Below, piece after piece: positions 61,140 through 64,000 of a stretch of DNA of 64,000 nt (positions within the stretch are counted from its first letter, which is position 1; each line of letters starts with the position of its first letter). The notes beneath the pieces were generated by a model, which worked only from the letters and a program-made list of their open reading frames with translations, was not told the origin of the DNA and did no database searches. The DNA is taken from assembly GCA_002490835.1 (NCBI GenBank), contig DKUU01000025.1:71353-135352 (forward strand), written 5' to 3'. The DNA is from Lachnospiraceae bacterium UBA7196. Lineage in GTDB: Bacteria > Bacillota > Clostridia > Lachnospirales > Lachnospiraceae. A program made the position numbers and the translations under genes.

Positions 61140-63521
61140 TCACTCAATATCCGCCGTATCCGCCGCCTTGATCTTCCTTGTATACAACGAAGTCAAGAAC
61201 GCACCCGTCACCGTCGTCATCAGGATGATAAGCGGAAAGAGCAGATAAATCTCAAAAGGCGACCTCACATAGCGGACGGCATTTTCCATCCCCATCATCC
61301 TAAAAATGGGATCGATACAAAGGTGCGTGAGCGGTCTTGCGAAAATTTCCGCCACAATGACCGCCAGAACGCCGACCACCGCAAACCGCGCCGCGTGGTA
61401 TGTGTAGATTTTGCCGTTTCGTATCCCCACCGCCTTCATCAGCGCGATCTCTCCCTGCTCTTTCGCGATAAAGGAGCGCTCCATCAGCACGGTTACCAAC
61501 GCCGCCAGAATGATGGTCAGCACTGCCGACAGAGTCTTGACTGCAGCCATGGCATCGGCAACGCCCACCATGCTCTCTACCCACTGAGCCGCCGTCTGCA
61601 CTTCTACAAACACAGGATAAAGCGTTTTGATCTTCTCTATCCTGTCGAAAATCTCCTTGTCGTCAGGCGCATCCGTAAACTGAATCTGTATACTGCCAGC
61701 GCCATTTGCCTGCCTATAATCGATGTCAACATCGGTATGAAACCTGATCTCTACCCCCTGCGACGAACGCATGCTCTGATAAAAGGCGGTAATGATATAC
61801 TCTCTGCCGTCATCCGCCGTCTCTATGGTCACGGTGTCTCCGATATCCGCTTTAATACTGTCCGCCGCCAGCTTTGTGATCGCGATTTCATTGCTGCTTT
61901 GCGGAACGGTTCCCGCCGTATAGGCATACATGTCCATCGTTGTACCGGTGCCCTGATAAATCCTAATATTATTTTCCCATTCACCATGCCTGACAGAAAG
62001 ATTCCACGCATATTCCTGCATACACTTTGCAGGCATACCGTTTTCGGCAAGTTCTGTTTCCAGCTTAGCAAGATACTCGGCAAGCCTTTCCCGTCCGCCC
62101 TGTGTCATAAACCGCATCGTATCGTCACCGCTATCGACGACGATGTCACAGTCCGCACAGGAAAAAAAAGTAAGCAGCGTATCGCTCTTTAGGGTCATTA
62201 CCGTGGCGGAAAGGATCAGCAGCAACGATAAGAATAAGAAGAAGGTGAGCGTTATAATGCCGTACCGTTTGGAATTGCTCATCACGTCGTTGACTGCAAG
62301 GAATAAGGTGGTATTTAGCCGTGACTTTCCCAAACTCATAAAAGATTTTTTATGGTAGCGCTCTCCCGTCTGTCCGCTTCTCACCGCGTCAATCGGAGTC
62401 ATCTTTCTGACCTTTGCCGTACAGCCGAAGCAGAAGAAAAGGATCACGCCCACGACGAGCACTGCACAGACCACATTGACAAAGGCGGTATTTTGATTGT
62501 TTACAATGATTGATTTTGAGGAAACACTCATAAGCAGCTGCCCAAACGGGAAGCTGAGCGCAAGACCAAACACCGTACCGATTACCGCGAGCGCCGCATA
62601 TTTGGTCAAATATAGCCCGCGTATCTTTAAGTCAGGAATCCCGATTGCCTTCATCACCCCAATTTCGCGAAATTCTTCAGAAATTGTAAAAGTTATGGTA
62701 AAGCGCAGCACCACAAACGCCACGGCGATCAACATGATACTTACCACCAGAAGGACCCCCGTCACGACCATATCAAATACATAGGTAAATCGTAATAACG
62801 CCCTGTCTCCCGTAAAAACAAAACTCTCGGATATCTCCTTGATCTCCGACAGCATCTTGTCCACATCCGCAGTATGGATGTAACAGAGCCATCCGCCATA
62901 AAATTGAGAAGCGACTTCCTTTTCCGTAAACGCGGCAAAATCCTCGGAATTGAGAATAAATCGCGGCATAGCCACCATTTCCGATCCCATAACGGCATCC
63001 TTGATGCTGCCCGCAAGAGTAAGCTCTTTCTTTACCCCTTCCACCTCGATCGTAATGGAATCGCCAACCTCAAGCCCCGTGTTTTTCGCCGCAAAAGCAG
63101 TGATATAGAATTTCCCTCTGGGGACGCTTTTCAAAATACTGCCGTCATCGAGAAAATAATTCATTGCCAACGTTTCATCACCCTGCAAAACCTGCGTATT
63201 TTTGGATGCGTTCAGGAGTTCTCCGTCCCGCAGGATATTGGACTGTGACAGATAAAGGATTTCCTCCGTCTGAAAACTGTCAATATATTCCGCCTTGGCA
63301 AGCGTCGTCTCCACATCGGTGACGCCCGACTTATTCATGGTCGCAATAAAATAGTCGGGTGCATCCGCCATTTCAAAATAATTGTCCAGCGCCGAAGTAA
63401 CGTTGATGATGTTGTTCACGCTTGAAGAAACAAACATTGCCGCAAGCATGATAAATACCAGCAGGATAACGTTCATCGTCCGCTTCCGTCTGAGGTCTTT
63501 TTTTAAGATGTTGAGATACAT
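61140..63521 (-). CDS. Large FtsX-type ABC transporter permease
   Basis: 793 residues. N-terminal helix (18-38) then a ~190-residue outer domain, a three-helix FtsX block (~255-385) with EEFREIGVMKAIGIPD, a fourth loop and helix (~420-440), a second outer domain, and a final FtsX block (~660-785) with KEQGEIALMKAVGIRNGKIY. This is the duplicated MacB-like exporter permease layout. No ATPase gene is beside it in the window, either downstream (regulator) or within 480 bases upstream. AAAGGAG before ATG 63521. Confidence 0.9.
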   Translation of the reverse strand: MYLNILKKDLRRKRTMNVILLVFIMLAAMFVSSSVNNIINVTSALDNYFEMADAPDYFIATMNKSGVTDVETTLAKAEYIDSFQTEEILYLSQSNILRDGELLNASKNTQVLQGDETLAMNYFLDDGSILKSVPRGKFYITAFAAKNTGLEVGDSITIEVEGVKKELTLAGSIKDAVMGSEMVAMPRFILNSEDFAAFTEKEVASQFYGGWLCYIHTADVDKMLSEIKEISESFVFTGDRALLRFTYVFDMVVTGVLLVVSIMLIAVAFVVLRFTITFTISEEFREIGVMKAIGIPDLKIRGLYLTKYAALAVIGTVFGLALSFPFGQLLMSVSSKSIIVNNQNTAFVNVVCAVLVVGVILFFCFGCTAKVRKMTPIDAVRSGQTGERYHKKSFMSLGKSRLNTTLFLAVNDVMSNSKRYGIITLTFFLFLSLLLILSATVMTLKSDTLLTFFSCADCDIVVDSGDDTMRFMTQGGRERLAEYLAKLETELAENGMPAKCMQEYAWNLSVRHGEWENNIRIYQGTGTTMDMYAYTAGTVPQSSNEIAITKLAADSIKADIGDTVTIETADDGREYIITAFYQSMRSSQGVEIRFHTDVDIDYRQANGAGSIQIQFTDAPDDKEIFDRIEKIKTLYPVFVEVQTAAQWVESMVGVADAMAAVKTLSAVLTIILAALVTVLMERSFIAKEQGEIALMKAVGIRNGKIYTYHAARFAVVGVLAVIVAEIFARPLTHLCIDPIFRMMGMENAVRYVRSPFEIYLLFPLIILMTTVTGAFLTSLYTRKIKAADTADIE

Positions 63522-63825
63522 GGTGAGGCTCCTTTCATTACTTATGACCTCATTTTAACACGGAAATTATGAACTAATCCTTAACTAGTACATTGAAAAA
63601 TAAGTTTCTAGCTATATGCCGCAGAATAAATTTTCATGTGCAAAGCGGAGGAAATATCTCTTTTTTCCGTAAAGTACCGTGTTTTGTTTGAAGTTATCGA
63701 CAAACCGTATTATAATCAACAAAACAAATACTGAATTTGATTCAAGAAGTTTATCTTCCATTGATTTGCATGAGTTTTTTAAATGTACAATGCTATTCAT
63801 TAAAAATAATTGGAATGAAATATGA
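63522..63825. other. AT-rich gap without convincing gene
   Basis: About 300 bases upstream of the permease. It holds a TAAAAT-like -10 near 63550 for the permease and nothing else that I can support. A 62-codon minus-strand frame (63612-63800) looks like chance in AT-rich DNA. Confidence 0.4.
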
Positions 63826-64000
63826 AAAAATCGAAATCAGAAAAACGGGATTTTAAATTTGATAAACGTGCTTCTCATTACCCTTGTATTCCTTGCTTCC
63901 AATCCCGGCATTGTCCTCACACGGACACAGATATTTGAAACCGTTTGGAATACGGAAAGCGATAGCTGCCGTTCCCCTACAAACTGGAATTCTGATAAGA
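63826..64000 (+). pseudogene. Remnant of an OmpR-type response regulator (winged-helix part)
   Basis: An open plus-strand stretch without a start encodes LASNPGIVLTRTQIFETVWN, the classical middle of an OmpR-family DNA-binding domain (helix before the recognition helix). The residues before it lack the expected beta strands, and the sequence after it (SDSCRSPTNWNSD) leaves the family consensus. It runs to the window edge. Likely a decayed or truncated regulator. Confidence 0.5.

Noticed and set aside
63612..63800. 62-codon minus-strand frame
   Set aside because: AT-rich chance frame without RBS or similarity.

Overview
The window reads as chromosomal DNA of an anaerobic, gut-type member of the Firmicutes, most likely family Lachnospiraceae. 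Evidence for this is roughly 50% GC, strong AGGAGG-type ribosome binding sites, the TSCPD/MurG/Pgi/TrpB2 block, a YesMN-type sensor pair next to a TRAP transporter, a short archaeal/Thermotoga-type AhcY, and a Streptococcus-like DhuI. The species cannot be named. Almost every gene is on the minus strand. I saw no tRNA, rRNA, CRISPR array, insertion sequence or phage gene.

Layout, left to right. (1) 1-2.7 kb: ABC exporter ATPase (cut by the edge), sensor kinase, OmpR regulator and an IseA-like anchored protein. (2) 2.8-6.8 kb: S-adenosylhomocysteine salvage (AhcY-like hydrolase and MtaD-like deaminase) with an EAL-like/HDOD signalling gene between them. (3) 6.8-26.8 kb: a uronate catabolism locus. 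TRAP transporter DctPQM, YesM/YesN sensor pair, a second membrane-anchored DctP, a sugar MFS carrier, KdgF, UxaC, UxaB and UxaA lie in one direction. DhuI stands alone on the plus strand. Then come DhuD-like SDR, KdgK, UxuA, UxuB, Eda and a hydroxyacid dehydrogenase. Glucuronate, galacturonate and unsaturated uronates from lyase action all converge on 2-keto-3-deoxygluconate, then KDPG, then pyruvate and glyceraldehyde-3-phosphate. (4) 26.9-31.1 kb: probable operon TSCPD-murG-pgi-trpB2, with a good promoter and terminator.

(5) 31.2-40.9 kb: an unfamiliar surface-glycan type cluster. It holds a class II aldolase-like protein, a tandem double nucleotidyltransferase, a polytopic membrane protein fused to a phosphoribulokinase-like kinase, a HAD phosphatase, a GT2 glycosyltransferase, a GDPD-like protein, and a membrane glycosyltransferase interrupted by one in-frame TAG. 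(6) 41.0-52.3 kb: a single gene for a secreted protein of about 3,716 residues with about 14 divergent PPC-like beta-sandwich modules. Its promoter is TTGACA-N17-TACGAT, and nine of the 17 spacer bases are a G run, the layout of a phase-variable promoter. (7) 52.5-57.1 kb: radical SAM protein, GNAT enzymes (one only a 45-codon remnant), and a divergent AraC/MFS pair with overlapping promoters. (8) 57.1-64 kb: a two-component system with three small membrane-protein genes, a large FtsX-type permease lacking an adjacent ATPase, and a remnant of a response regulator at the right edge.

The strongest candidates for undescribed biology are the G9-promoter giant protein (region 6) and the aldolase/nucleotidyltransferase/kinase-glycosyltransferase cluster (region 5).
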